A stretch of 50,600 nt of DNA from Segetibacter sp. (GCF_025963695.1 NZ_JAOQAH010000007.1:1-50600), one strand, 5' to 3'; positions 8,416 to 17,456 are shown, counted from the first letter of the stretch. The notes: generated by a model not told the origin, from the sequence alone. Numbers and translations are program-made.

Positions 8416-9297
8416 ATGCAGGTTAGAGATTTAAGTGAAATTCATGAGCAGGTTGCAAACCTGTTTCCATGGCCGGAAAAAGCAGCCGATTGGGATCAAT
8501 ACAGGCTTTCGAAGGATCAAATAGAATTCTTTAATGAAAACGGCTATTTACCTGGCATAAAATTGCTGAATGAAGAGCAGCTCGAAATATTACGGAATGA
8601 GTTGTTTCAGTTGGTTGATCCTGGCTTGCATGACAACTCATTGTTTTATGAATATAACAGTAACGAGTCTACTGATCCCCAAACAATTTTGTTTCACGCT
8701 TTGGGTGAGTGGCGCATTACAGAAGGATTACACGATGTGCTTTGGAACCCTGCGTTTGTAATGGCTGCAAGTCAATTACTGGGAGATAAACCAGTAAGGT
8801 TCTGGCACGATCAGATCTTTTATAAACCCGCAAAAAAGGGTGGGGTAGTTGCCTGGCACCAGGACTATTCGTACTGGACACGCACCAAGCCGGTTGCTCA
8901 TATCACTTGTTGGTGTTCACTAGATGACGCAACAGAGGAAAACGGATGTTTACAATATATTGCCGGCAGTCAGCGGTGGGGTTTGTTACCAAAGACTCAT
9001 TTGGCTGGTGATCTTCATGGTATTCGTGAGTTTCTTACAGAAGAACAGCAGCAGCAATTCGATAAAGCGAAGCATGTGCCGGTGAAGGCTGGGGAAGCAA
9101 TTTTTCACCATTCACTCACTATGCACGGTTCTGGCGAAAATAAAAGTACCAGACCACGAAGAGCATTTGTGATTAATGCATTTGCTGATGGAGTTGTATC
9201 CGATTCGGACGAACCATTATTACAAGGTGTACCCGCTGTGCCAAAAGGAAATAAAATGGAAGGACAGTTTTTTCCACTGTTGTTTAGCGGAGTATAA
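8416..9297 (+). CDS. Phytanoyl-CoA dioxygenase (PhyH) family Fe(II)/2-oxoglutarate oxygenase, second copy
   Basis: A 293-residue cytoplasmic oxygenase. The iron-binding triad is H148 and D150 (AWHQDYSYW) and H237 (TMHGSGENKS), with the 2-oxoglutarate arginine in the STRPRR segment. RFWHDQIFYKPAKKGG and ENGCLQYIAGSQRWG are typical of the family. It differs strongly from the first PhyH protein and has a longer N-terminus of about 45 residues, so it is not a recent tandem copy; the two may act on successive or related substrates. A 258-base gap separates it from the DUF1080 gene and 32 bases separate it from the dehydrogenase gene downstream, which suggests co-transcription with the latter. Confidence 0.92.
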   Translation: MQVRDLSEIHEQVANLFPWPEKAADWDQYRLSKDQIEFFNENGYLPGIKLLNEEQLEILRNELFQLVDPGLHDNSLFYEYNSNESTDPQTILFHALGEWRITEGLHDVLWNPAFVMAASQLLGDKPVRFWHDQIFYKPAKKGGVVAWHQDYSYWTRTKPVAHITCWCSLDDATEENGCLQYIAGSQRWGLLPKTHLAGDLHGIREFLTEEQQQQFDKAKHVPVKAGEAIFHHSLTMHGSGENKSTRPRRAFVINAFADGVVSDSDEPLLQGVPAVPKGNKMEGQFFPLLFSGV

Positions 9298-9329
9298 TTT
9301 CAAGCCATTATCATTCTTCAATTAAAGCA

Positions 9330-10319
9330 ATGAATAAAGTTAGGTGGGGCATTTTAAGCACAGCGAAAATTGCTCGTGAAAAAGTAATTCCAGGAATGCA
9401 GGCAAGTGCCTTTTGTGATATTGCTGCGATTGCTTCGAGAAACAAAGAGGATGCACGGGCAGTTGCTGACAAGTTAGGCATAGCAAAAGCGTACGGTTCT
9501 TATGAAGCGCTTTTAAATGATCCGGAAATAGACGCAGTTTACATTCCCCTTCCTAACCAACTTCATGTACCCTGGGCTATTAAAGCATTGCAGGCAAATA
9601 AGCATGTTTTATGCGAAAAGCCTATTGCGCTCAGCGCAGCAGAGGCACAACAGTTACTGAAGGCTGCCGAGCAAAAGTCTTATCTTAAAGTCATGGAAGC
9701 TTTTATGTTTCGCTTTCATCCGCAGTGGCAGTATGCAAAGAATATGGTAACTGAAGGAAGGATTGGTAAATTGAAAACAATACAATCCTTTTTTTCATAT
9801 TACAATGATGATCCCAATAATATTCGAAATCAAAAAGATGCAGGTGGCGGAGGTATGATGGATATTGGTTGTTACTGTGTTTCTCTTTCAAGGTTTATTT
9901 TCGACAAAGAGCCTCAAAGAGTTATCGGCAAGGTTGAGTTCGATGGCAGTTTTGGCGTCGATCATATTGCATCAGGCATATTAGATTTCGGTTCCGGTAC
10001 CTCAACCTTCACCTGTTCTACACAACTTACTCCTTATCAACGCGTCAATATTCTTGGTACTGATGCGGGTATTGAAATAGAAATACCTTTTAATGCTCCG
10101 ACTGATGCACCCACTAAAGTGTGGCTTCATTCCAAAGCTGGAAAAGAAGAAATTGTTTTTAATATGGCTAACCAGTATACCCTTCAGGGCGATTTGTTTT
10201 CTCAAGCTATTTTAAATAATACAAGTGTGCCTACCCCTCTTGAAGATGCAGTAAATAATATGAAGACGATAGAAGCAATCTTCGAAAGTTCGAACAAGGA
10301 ACAGTGGATTGACCTTTAA
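9330..10319 (+). CDS. Gfo/Idh/MocA family NAD(P)-dependent sugar dehydrogenase, cytoplasmic
   Basis: A complete 329-residue member without a leader. WGILSTAKIAREKVIPG opens the Rossmann fold, AIASRN ends the second strand, IPLPNQLHVPWAIKAL and CEKPIAL form the nucleotide/active-site region, and GGGMMDIGCYCVSLSRF contributes the catalytic-loop segment of the C-terminal alpha/beta domain. The family oxidises or reduces sugars and inositols. It is the last gene of the rightward group after the second PhyH oxygenase. The exported homologue at 1-472 is clearly different. Substrate unknown; oxidation of a sugar hydroxyl to a keto group would fit the neighbouring DUF1080 protein. Confidence 0.93.
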   Translation: MNKVRWGILSTAKIAREKVIPGMQASAFCDIAAIASRNKEDARAVADKLGIAKAYGSYEALLNDPEIDAVYIPLPNQLHVPWAIKALQANKHVLCEKPIALSAAEAQQLLKAAEQKSYLKVMEAFMFRFHPQWQYAKNMVTEGRIGKLKTIQSFFSYYNDDPNNIRNQKDAGGGGMMDIGCYCVSLSRFIFDKEPQRVIGKVEFDGSFGVDHIASGILDFGSGTSTFTCSTQLTPYQRVNILGTDAGIEIEIPFNAPTDAPTKVWLHSKAGKEEIVFNMANQYTLQGDLFSQAILNNTSVPTPLEDAVNNMKTIEAIFESSNKEQWIDL

Positions 10320-10370
10320 GGAGGCTGAAATATATCTGCTTAATTTCTCAGGAAAGGTAAAAATGTTGAA

Positions 10371-10415
10371 GAGTGCGACGCAACAAAAGTTGCTTGTTGT
10401 AATACTGCTGCGCTC
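10371..10415 (+). repeat. Bipartite dispersed repeat, copy 2
   Basis: The exact 13-mer GAGTGCGACGCAA is at 10371-10383, and the second box, GCTGCGCTC, begins 23 bases later at 10407. It lies just downstream of the Gfo/Idh/MocA gene and upstream of a small secreted-protein gene. Confidence 0.75.
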
Positions 10416-10475
10416 AAAAAAAAATCCTTCTGTTATACCTGCATGTAATTGGACTTTAAGAAAAACCAGTTTGCT

Positions 10476-10483
10476 TAATTTTG
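10476..10483 (+). promoter_or_regulatory. Candidate Bacteroidota -7 promoter element
   Basis: TAATTTTG fits the TAnnTTTG consensus and lies 80 bases upstream of the start of the small secreted protein. A -33 TTTG at the ideal distance is not clear. Confidence 0.35.
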
Positions 10484-10562
10484 CCTGTTACCAACCGTTA
10501 TTCACATTTTTGAAGCGATTTTTGTTGTGGTATTAGTGAGCGTTCCGGTAACTCTATTTCTA

Positions 10563-10874
10563 ATGCAAAAAATACATTTTTTTGTTTTATGCTGTTTTCT
10601 CGCCTTTTCAAAAGTCTCTGCAAGCCAGAACAAAGCCATTGTGGTGCAGAACGTTTGGAATAACGATCTAAATAATTACAACCCGAAAGAATTTTTGGAT
10701 CAGTTATACGAGGTTTTGAAAGCAAAACTTCAGGTGAGAGATTTTATAGCAACCAGTGGGGCACTCACGTACAGTAAAAAAGAGGAGAACTGGGACAAGA
10801 ACATACAAGAGCAGGTAAAATCACAAAAAGCTCCAGGTGAAAATGCTGAATACAATTATCAACAGTTGATATAA
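10563..10874 (+). CDS. Small secreted hypothetical protein, possibly truncated
   Basis: I chose the ATG at 10563 because it begins a clear signal peptide (MQKIHFFVLCCFLAFSKVSA) and leaves a 103-residue protein. The mature part (VVQNVWNNDLNNYNPKEFL, then FIATSGALTYSKKEENWDKN) is hydrophilic and has the composition of a real periplasmic or surface protein. It ends abruptly with QQLI before a run of stop codons, so the C-terminal part may have been lost. It stands alone between two copies of the bipartite repeat (10371 and 10985). No function is recognised. Confidence 0.6.
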   Translation: MQKIHFFVLCCFLAFSKVSASQNKAIVVQNVWNNDLNNYNPKEFLDQLYEVLKAKLQVRDFIATSGALTYSKKEENWDKNIQEQVKSQKAPGENAEYNYQQLI

Positions 10875-11208
10875 ACTAATAAGATAGATAAAGCCTTCTG
10901 TTTTTGCAGGTGACAAGTAATTTTCGCTAACGAGGAAAGGCGGTGTTGCCGATCTTAATGCTGAGTAAAAACCTACACGTACACGAGTGCGACGCAACGA
11001 AAGCATAAAAGTTTCTATAACGCTCGGTACCCCAATTAACTCAATTTATAGTAATCCCCGGGTCAACCTTCTTACTCATGGTGATGCGGCTTACATTGCT
11101 TTGTGGCTATCCAGCAGTCAGGAGCATTCGCTCGCCCTTACCTGGATGTCCTCCACTCAACAACGAATATCAATGCGACTAAAACTTCCATTTCTTAAAA
11201 CCCCAGGA
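10875..11208. other. Intergenic stretch between small secreted protein and amidohydrolase
   Basis: It holds one bipartite repeat copy (10985-11033). The rest shows no gene I can recognise; frames here read partly as protein-like but lack starts and match nothing I know. Confidence 0.4.
10985..11033 (+). repeat. Bipartite dispersed repeat, copy 3
   Basis: The exact 13-mer GAGTGCGACGCAA is at 10985-10997, and the second box GCTCGGTACCCC starts at 11022, a spacing of 24 rather than 23 bases. The GTAC of box A is present just upstream as GTACAC. Confidence 0.7.
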
Positions 11209-14200
11209 TCAATGCGAATCCCGGCCGGTGCCGGTTGTTTCCCCTGCCTGAGCCTCATGCCAATTAAAAGTGTCGGCGGTCTTATTATTTTCCCACCAAA
11301 ACTTTCCTCTCGGCTTTGGCCTGTTACCAATTTCATTCATGGTCTCTGCGTCGTAAAGCCTGCCATTTACCATGGTATATAAAATGCTTTCGGTGTTAAA
11401 TATATCTTCTAAAGGATTTTTATTCATCATCACGAGGTCTGCAAACTTTCCTGGTTCTAATGAACCGATCCAGTTATCCAGGCCAAGGCTTTCTGCAGGA
11501 ACTATCGTTGCAGATCTCAATGCCTGGTGATTGCTCATTCCTCCCTGTGTAAGCATCCATACTTCCCAATGCGCACCCAGGCCTTGTAATTGTCCATGGG
11601 CTCCCATGTTTACCCGTACACCTTCATCAGCCAGTTTTTTTACGCTTTTTGAAATCAAAATATGCCCGTTCTGGTATTCTTCTTCAGGAATCATCATCCT
11701 GTGGCGGCTGCGACTATCTATTATACCTCGGGGTGTAAAACGTAGTAATCTTTCTTTCTCCCAAACGTTGCTTTTCTGGTACCAATAAAACTCGCCACTA
11801 ACCCCACCATAACTAACAATAAGCGTAGGTGTATAAGCAGTTTTTGAATTTTTCCAGAGGTTTATTACATCGGCAAATAAAGGTGCGATAGGGATGTTAT
11901 GTTCAATGGTGGTGTGACCATCGAGAATCATACTCATGTTATGATAAAAGAGCGATCCGCCTTCAGGTACCACTTCCATACCCAGTTCTCTTGCTGCTTT
12001 TATAATCATCTGTCGTTGATCGCGGCGGGGTTGGTTATAACTTTTTACCGAAAATGATCCATAAGCTTTCGATCTTCTGAGTGCACTTCTTGCATCGTCA
12101 ATGTTATTTATTACAGCTTTAAAATCGCCTTCAGCTCCGTATAAAATAGTTCCTGTAGAGAATACTCTTGGTCCAATCATTTCACCTGTTTTCACAAGTT
12201 CACTTTGGGCGAAAACCATTTCACTGTTGGCTGACGGGTCGTGCATACTTGTAACACCATAAGCAAGATTGGCATAATAGGGCCAATGCTGGCGGGGTGT
12301 AATACCATACCTGAAATGAGCGCCATGTGCATGTGCATCGACCATGCCCGGCATAATCGTTTTGCCTGCTGCATCAATTACCTTAGCGCCTTTTGGAACA
12401 GTAACGTTTGCTCCAACTGCTTTTATCAAATTACCCTCAATCAATATTGTTCCATTTTCTATTACTTCAGTCCCTTTCATTGTTATAATGCGGGCATTCG
12501 TAAAAGCAATTGCTCCCTCAGGTTTATCGGTTTTCACGTTAACATCAATAGTAATTCCTTTTTCGGGCAGTACAAATGTGCTATCAGGTCTACCGGCGAT
12601 AAATTCAAATCTATCTTCGAGGTTAATGGAATAATACTGGTTGCCTAAAGTATAATTGAGCTTATTATTATCGGCAGACCAATGAAGGTTGATACCAGCA
12701 TCTTTACTTACCAGTTTTACAGGAAAATCTGAGGTAGCGCTGCCAATATCAATAATTTTTCCCGTGTGCGGGAACGCTGCTATATATACTTTATGCAAAT
12801 CAACAAAAGCAATCCAGTTTTCATCGGGCGATACCGTAAATTGGCTTGCAAGAGAACTTTTGAAGATGGTGGCGCTGTCATTTCCATCAAGATTATAACT
12901 TCCTAAGGTTTTCGTTGCTGCTCCAAATAAATCTCCCCCGGTGCGATAGAATATTCTATCGCCCTTTTCATTAAAAACAGGCCGCTCACCTTTAGCACTA
13001 ATGAACTTGGCTTTGCCCCCGGTACCAGGCATGGTAAAAACTCCAGGCCTTGATGTATACGAGCTGCCCATGGCGTCGTTTCCATCTTCTTTATTAAAAA
13101 CAATCAACTTACCGTCACGGGAAACTGAAGGAGTACGATAGATGCCTTTTTCGGTAGTAAGTTTTTGAATGTTTCCACCATTGACACTTGCCCTACAAAT
13201 TGCACCTGCCTCATTATCGTTCCACGAAACAAAAACGATGGATTTGCCGTCAGCAAAAAATGAAGGCTCAAACTCATGATCCTTGCCGTTGGTCAGCCGC
13301 TCGGGCTTTCCGTTTGGCAATTGTTTTTTCCATAGATAACCGGCTGCGTTAAACACCAACATTTTTCCGTCAGGTGAAGTAACTGCATGCCTTATCACCT
13401 GTGCACTAAACGCGTCTGTATTCAAGTTTTGCTGGCTTCGTACGGCCTCATATATGCGCTGCTCTACCTTTGCGGTAAAAGGTATTTCGGTACTCTTGCC
13501 CGGCAGTTTTACTGCGACCTTATTAATCTTGCCATTTGCCCAAACGATAATATATTCATTACCCGGAAGCCAACTGAAATTGCAGTAACTGCCAAAGATG
13601 GTCCAAGCCTCCTGCTGATCTTTACTTAGCTTATCGTATACCGGCCACTCTTCACCTGTTTCAAGATCGCGGATATATAAAACTGATTTTGTTCGTACAC
13701 GTCTCACAAATGCCAGCAGCTTACCATCCCTTGATAATTGCGGACGAACAGCCCCACCATTTCCCCCGGTTACATTTTCGATCCTTCCTTTCTGACGGTC
13801 GAACCTGTTAATAACAAAAATCTGCTTATTTGGATCTTTGTTATATTGAAATGAGCCTCCAGGATAAACATCTTCGCTGTAGTAGATGTATTTACCGTCG
13901 GGTGATGCCCACGGTTCATTCACATCCTGCTGGTCATTTTTTCTTGCCGTTAGCTGGATACCTCCGCCCCCGCTTATGTGATACATCCATATTTCACCTG
14001 CGCCTAGTGAGCGGGTAGATGTAAAATGTTTACGGGCAACAATATATTGACCGTCGGGTGTCCATGTTCCGTTATTTAATAAGCGAAAAGTTTCCTTGGT
14101 TATTTGTTTTGCGTTTTTTCCGTCCCTGTCCATTGTCCAGATATTATCTCCTCCACCGGCATCGCTTGTAAATAACAGTTTTTTTCCATCAGGACTAAAC

Positions 14201-14469
14201 CTTGGTTGCACTTCAAAAGCAAGACCTTTACGTAAGACCTTTGCTTCCCCGCCTGTAACAGGCATGGTATAAATGTCTCCTAACAGGTCAAATACAATGT
14301 CTTTTCCGTCAGGAGAAACATCCATGTTCATCCATGTTCCCTCATTTACTGTAAATGAAACTTCTTTGCTTGGTCCTTCTGGGTTTGTTACATCCCATTT
14401 CTTTTTGTCTTGTGCCGTTGTTGCAAGGGACGATAGTATGAATGCTAATGCAAGTAGTTGTTTGCTCAT
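11209..14469 (-). CDS. Secreted beta-propeller (TolB/PD40) plus amidohydrolase fusion protein
   Basis: A 1086-residue periplasmic protein. After a signal peptide (MSKQLLALAFILSSLATTAQ) come repeated PD40/TolB propeller blades, recognisable by phrases such as DVSPDGKDIVFDLLGDIY, PRFSPDGKKLLFTS, WTPDGQYIVAR and ASPDGKYIYYS, spanning roughly residues 40-620. An amidohydrolase domain follows from about 650 with the metal-binding H-x-H of MVDAHAHG (H713, H715), later histidines (TTIEHN, MGAHGQ) and a C-terminal GLDNWIGSLEPGKFADLVMMNKNPL. Proteins of this build are common in Bacteroidota; they probably hydrolyse cyclic amides or peptides, but the substrate is unknown. The C-terminal tail after about 1065 is low in recognisable sequence. 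It appears to be monocistronic and convergent with the small secreted gene. Confidence 0.93.
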   Translation of the reverse strand: MSKQLLALAFILSSLATTAQDKKKWDVTNPEGPSKEVSFTVNEGTWMNMDVSPDGKDIVFDLLGDIYTMPVTGGEAKVLRKGLAFEVQPRFSPDGKKLLFTSDAGGGDNIWTMDRDGKNAKQITKETFRLLNNGTWTPDGQYIVARKHFTSTRSLGAGEIWMYHISGGGGIQLTARKNDQQDVNEPWASPDGKYIYYSEDVYPGGSFQYNKDPNKQIFVINRFDRQKGRIENVTGGNGGAVRPQLSRDGKLLAFVRRVRTKSVLYIRDLETGEEWPVYDKLSKDQQEAWTIFGSYCNFSWLPGNEYIIVWANGKINKVAVKLPGKSTEIPFTAKVEQRIYEAVRSQQNLNTDAFSAQVIRHAVTSPDGKMLVFNAAGYLWKKQLPNGKPERLTNGKDHEFEPSFFADGKSIVFVSWNDNEAGAICRASVNGGNIQKLTTEKGIYRTPSVSRDGKLIVFNKEDGNDAMGSSYTSRPGVFTMPGTGGKAKFISAKGERPVFNEKGDRIFYRTGGDLFGAATKTLGSYNLDGNDSATIFKSSLASQFTVSPDENWIAFVDLHKVYIAAFPHTGKIIDIGSATSDFPVKLVSKDAGINLHWSADNNKLNYTLGNQYYSINLEDRFEFIAGRPDSTFVLPEKGITIDVNVKTDKPEGAIAFTNARIITMKGTEVIENGTILIEGNLIKAVGANVTVPKGAKVIDAAGKTIMPGMVDAHAHGAHFRYGITPRQHWPYYANLAYGVTSMHDPSANSEMVFAQSELVKTGEMIGPRVFSTGTILYGAEGDFKAVINNIDDARSALRRSKAYGSFSVKSYNQPRRDQRQMIIKAARELGMEVVPEGGSLFYHNMSMILDGHTTIEHNIPIAPLFADVINLWKNSKTAYTPTLIVSYGGVSGEFYWYQKSNVWEKERLLRFTPRGIIDSRSRHRMMIPEEEYQNGHILISKSVKKLADEGVRVNMGAHGQLQGLGAHWEVWMLTQGGMSNHQALRSATIVPAESLGLDNWIGSLEPGKFADLVMMNKNPLEDIFNTESILYTMVNGRLYDAETMNEIGNRPKPRGKFWWENNKTADTFNWHEAQAGETTGTGRDSH

Positions 14470-14748
14470 GAGGGATTTGTTAAAATCGAAGATAAAAAAT
14501 CAGGAGGAAACAAAGAGATTTAAGGCACGCGGATTATGACAGGGGGAATAGAAATAAAACAGATGGCTTTTAGATCAGCGCCGGCCATCCATTTAAGAAG
14601 GGGATTTGAGTTTGCAGGATAATTGCTTTCTTAAAGATGGAATCTTACAAGCTGTACATTTTGAAATTGAGATACGAATCGAATCACCAGTTAAGGAAGC
14701 ATTCGTTTTCGCGGGAGCTATAAGAAACTATATCGCCAGCGAAAGAAA

Positions 14749-14781
14749 AATAAGGGCAAGAAACCTTGCCCTTATTTTTTT
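14749..14781 (-). terminator. Intrinsic terminator of the P-type ATPase gene
   Basis: ATAAGGGCAAG (14750-14760) pairs with CTTGCCCTTAT (14765-14775) over 11 base pairs with a 4-base loop, followed on the minus strand by a T-run. The ATPase stop codon (14772-14774) lies inside the stem. Confidence 0.85.
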
Positions 14782-17333
14782 AAATATTTCTTCTTATTAA
14801 AATACTTCATCAATTCTATTAAAAACACACAAACAAGTGTAACAATCAGAGTAGTTCCTATAATACGTCCGTCTAAGGAAGTAGTTTTAAAGATGCCTTG
14901 TAAAAATGGTACGTACACGATTAATAGTTGCAGAATAACGGTAAGGATGATTGCACCCCACATACCTTTATTAGCAAATACGCCTGTTGTAAACATGGAA
15001 TGATAAACAGAGCGAACGGACAATGCGTTGCCAAGTTGAATAAAACACAAAGTGGTAAATACTGCAGTCTGCTGCGTTCTTACCGGGTATCCCTGTTTTA
15101 AAGTCCACCATTGTATAAATATTGAGGCAATTGCCATTAATGCGCCTGTAAGTAATATCCTGGGGATTAACCCGCCTGCAAAAAGGTTTTCTTTAGGAGG
15201 ACGGGGAGGACGATTCATAATGTCCTTTTCTGCAGGTTCGGCTACTAGCGCAAGGCCTGGTAAACCATCTGTCACCAGGTTTATCCAAAGAATGTGAATG
15301 GGAAGTAAAGGAATAGCGAAACCCAGGATAGGAGCGAAGAAAATGGTTAAAATCTCCCCCAGGTTGCAGGAAAGTACATAAAGAATAAACTTTCGTATGT
15401 TTTCATAAATCCTTCTGCCTTCCCTTACGGCTTTAACAATGGTAGCAAAGTTGTCGTCGAGCAAAATCATGTCTGACGCTTCTTTTGATACATCGGTGCC
15501 GGTTATTCCCATTGCAATACCAATATCTGACTGTTTCAAAGAGGGTGCATCATTTACGCCATCACCCGTCATTGCGACAAATTCTCCGTTCGCTTGTAAA
15601 GCTTTTACAATCTTTAATTTCTGCTCCGGCGAAACACGGGCGTACACTGATATATTCTTTATATCCCGATTGAATTCTTCTTCGGTCATCTTATCAAGGT
15701 CCGCTCCACTCGTTACTCTTCCGGAATCTTTTTCAATCATTCCCAGGCGTTCTGCAATTGCAGTAGCGGTAAGAGGTTGATCACCTGTTATCATTACGGG
15801 CTTTATTCCTGCCGTTTTGCATTCGCGCATTGCATCGATTACCTCTTCCCTCGGTGGATCGATCATTGCCGTCATGCCCAGGAAGTCCAGGTCTTTCTCC
15901 AAGCCTTCATGCATTTGCTGCGGCTTCTCATCGAATATCTTATAAGCAAAAAATAAAACACGCAATCCATCTGCAGCCCATTCACGATTTATGTTAAGCC
16001 ATTCCGGAACCTGCTCTTTATAATTGCCCGATAATACCTCGGTCATTTTCCCCGGCGCACCCTTCACAAACAAGATCCATTTGCCTTCTTGTTTATGAAG
16101 TGTACTCATCCGCATCCTAACGGAGTCAAAAGGCAGTTTTGCTTCCAATGGAAAACCTCTATCGGCCTCCTCTTTTGAATTGCCTTTTTGAAAAGCATAA
16201 TTAACCAAAGCTGTCTCAGTCGAATCGCCTAAAAGTCCATCGTGCGAGAACCTTACATCGTTGTTTAAAACCATGGCATACCTCAAAAGCTCTTCTTTTC
16301 CAGGTGCAGCGTGCAGTTTCTCTACCGTCATCACGTTTTGCGTTAACGTTCCGGTTTTATCGGTGCAGATATAAGTAACAGATCCCAACGTTTCTACCGC
16401 TGGCAGTTTTCTCATTAATGCATTTCGCTTTACCATTCTACTGGCGCCTTGTGCAAGTGCAATGGTGATTACTGCCGGAAGTGCTTCTGGCAAAGCGGCA
16501 ACGGCTAACGACAATGCAGTGAGAAACATTTCAAAAGCCGGCTCTCCACGCCACAATCCAAAACCAAAAACCAGTGTACAGATTACTATTACAATAACCG
16601 CTAATTGCTTGCTAAATACGGCAAGCCTTTTTTGAAGAGGAGTTTTGGGCGATCCAACTTCAAGTAAGCTTGCAATTTTTCCGATTTCAGTTTTCATGCC
16701 GATGGTAGTTACCACCGCTTTTGCCGAGCCATTAGTTACAATAGTGCCTTTAAATACCATGTTATGCTGATCGCCCGGCACAAGGTTTTCCTCGTTTACC
16801 GCTTCAATTGTTTTCTCTATTGAATGGCTTTCTCCGGTCAGCGATGCTTCGTCGGTTTTAAGAGAACTTACTTCAATTAACCTGGCATCGGCGGGAACAA
16901 TATCTCCGGCTTCGAGGAAGATAATATCGCCAGGCACGAGCTCTGCTGACACAATCTTACAAGGGTTGTTATTGCGGAAAACCAAAGCAAATTGTGACGA
17001 CATTTTCTGCAACATCCGGATAGATTTCTCCGCGTTATACTCCTGCGAATATCCCATCCATGAATTCGCAATAATGATCGCAAGGATAACAAAAGCGTCT
17101 GTATGTTCACCAACGACAAATGATATGATAGCTGCAATAACAAGTATAAAAATCATAATGTCGGCAAACTGTGCGAGAAGAATAGATAGCTTACTTCTCT
17201 GTTTCGCCTCCTCTAAAACATTCTTTCCAAATGTTTCTTGCAATAACGCTATACCGTCTGCGTTTAAACCTTCAGAAGTTGTTTTAAGTTGTTGTAAAGC
17301 TTCGTCTTTAGTTAATTGATAAAATGCTTTCAT
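14772..17333 (-). CDS. Cation-translocating P-type ATPase, Ca2+ (SERCA/PMR1-like) subtype
   Basis: An 853-residue inner-membrane pump that exports a cation, most probably Ca2+, at the cost of ATP. In order: N-terminal cation-ATPase domain (to about 70), actuator domain with DEASLTGES, the M4 motif PEALP, the phosphorylation site CTDKTGTLT (D325), the nucleotide domain with KGAPGKM, the hinge TGDGVNDAPSLK, and M5-M10. Calcium-site residues of SERCA have counterparts: Glu in PEALP, Asn and Glu in SCNLGEIL (M5), Asn and Asp in INLVTDGLP (M6). Length is normal for bacterial Ca2+-ATPases. A 30-codon ORF ends 3 bases upstream in the same frame, and a good promoter precedes that ORF. Confidence 0.94.
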   Translation of the reverse strand: MKAFYQLTKDEALQQLKTTSEGLNADGIALLQETFGKNVLEEAKQRSKLSILLAQFADIMIFILVIAAIISFVVGEHTDAFVILAIIIANSWMGYSQEYNAEKSIRMLQKMSSQFALVFRNNNPCKIVSAELVPGDIIFLEAGDIVPADARLIEVSSLKTDEASLTGESHSIEKTIEAVNEENLVPGDQHNMVFKGTIVTNGSAKAVVTTIGMKTEIGKIASLLEVGSPKTPLQKRLAVFSKQLAVIVIVICTLVFGFGLWRGEPAFEMFLTALSLAVAALPEALPAVITIALAQGASRMVKRNALMRKLPAVETLGSVTYICTDKTGTLTQNVMTVEKLHAAPGKEELLRYAMVLNNDVRFSHDGLLGDSTETALVNYAFQKGNSKEEADRGFPLEAKLPFDSVRMRMSTLHKQEGKWILFVKGAPGKMTEVLSGNYKEQVPEWLNINREWAADGLRVLFFAYKIFDEKPQQMHEGLEKDLDFLGMTAMIDPPREEVIDAMRECKTAGIKPVMITGDQPLTATAIAERLGMIEKDSGRVTSGADLDKMTEEEFNRDIKNISVYARVSPEQKLKIVKALQANGEFVAMTGDGVNDAPSLKQSDIGIAMGITGTDVSKEASDMILLDDNFATIVKAVREGRRIYENIRKFILYVLSCNLGEILTIFFAPILGFAIPLLPIHILWINLVTDGLPGLALVAEPAEKDIMNRPPRPPKENLFAGGLIPRILLTGALMAIASIFIQWWTLKQGYPVRTQQTAVFTTLCFIQLGNALSVRSVYHSMFTTGVFANKGMWGAIILTVILQLLIVYVPFLQGIFKTTSLDGRIIGTTLIVTLVCVFLIELMKYFNKKKYLKK

Positions 17334-17336
17334 TAG

Positions 17337-17429
17337 TTATAATTCTTTTTTTTTAACCCAGCGGTCCCAAATATCCATCCCAGGTTCGCCAGGCAACTGT
17401 TCACTGATCCTGCTAAATAAACAGGTCAT
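17337..17429 (-). CDS. Possible 30-residue ORF immediately upstream of, and in frame with, the P-type ATPase
   Basis: The ATG at 17429 opens a 30-codon frame (begins MTCLFSRISEQLPGE, ends WDRWVKKKEL) that stops with TAA at 17339-17337. The ATPase ATG follows after one codon (CTA) in the same frame, so only a single stop codon separates the two. A TAGTTTTG promoter element lies 20 bases upstream. The peptide has an ordinary protein-like composition and a nine-base A-run near its end. It could be a translated leader, a coupled small protein or, by readthrough, an N-terminal extension. I do not recognise a family. This is a plausible but unproven gene. Confidence 0.4.
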   Translation of the reverse strand: MTCLFSRISEQLPGEPGMDIWDRWVKKKEL

Positions 17430-17448
17430 TACTTCTATTCTCAATGTA

Positions 17449-17456
17449 CAAAACTA
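17449..17456 (-). promoter_or_regulatory. Candidate -7 promoter element for the small ORF and P-type ATPase
   Basis: On the minus strand this reads TAGTTTTG, matching TAnnTTTG. Transcription would begin a few bases upstream of the ATG at 17429. Confidence 0.5.

Noticed and set aside
10309..10536. Open frame of 75 codons after the Gfo/Idh/MocA gene
   Set aside because: It overlaps the dehydrogenase end, translates a dispersed repeat and has no protein-like pattern.
10987..11382. Open frame of 131 codons running into the amidohydrolase gene on the opposite strand
   Set aside because: Half of it is antisense to the amidohydrolase, and its start lies inside a repeat copy. The middle part (RVNLLTHGDAAYIALWLSS) reads somewhat like protein but matches nothing I know.
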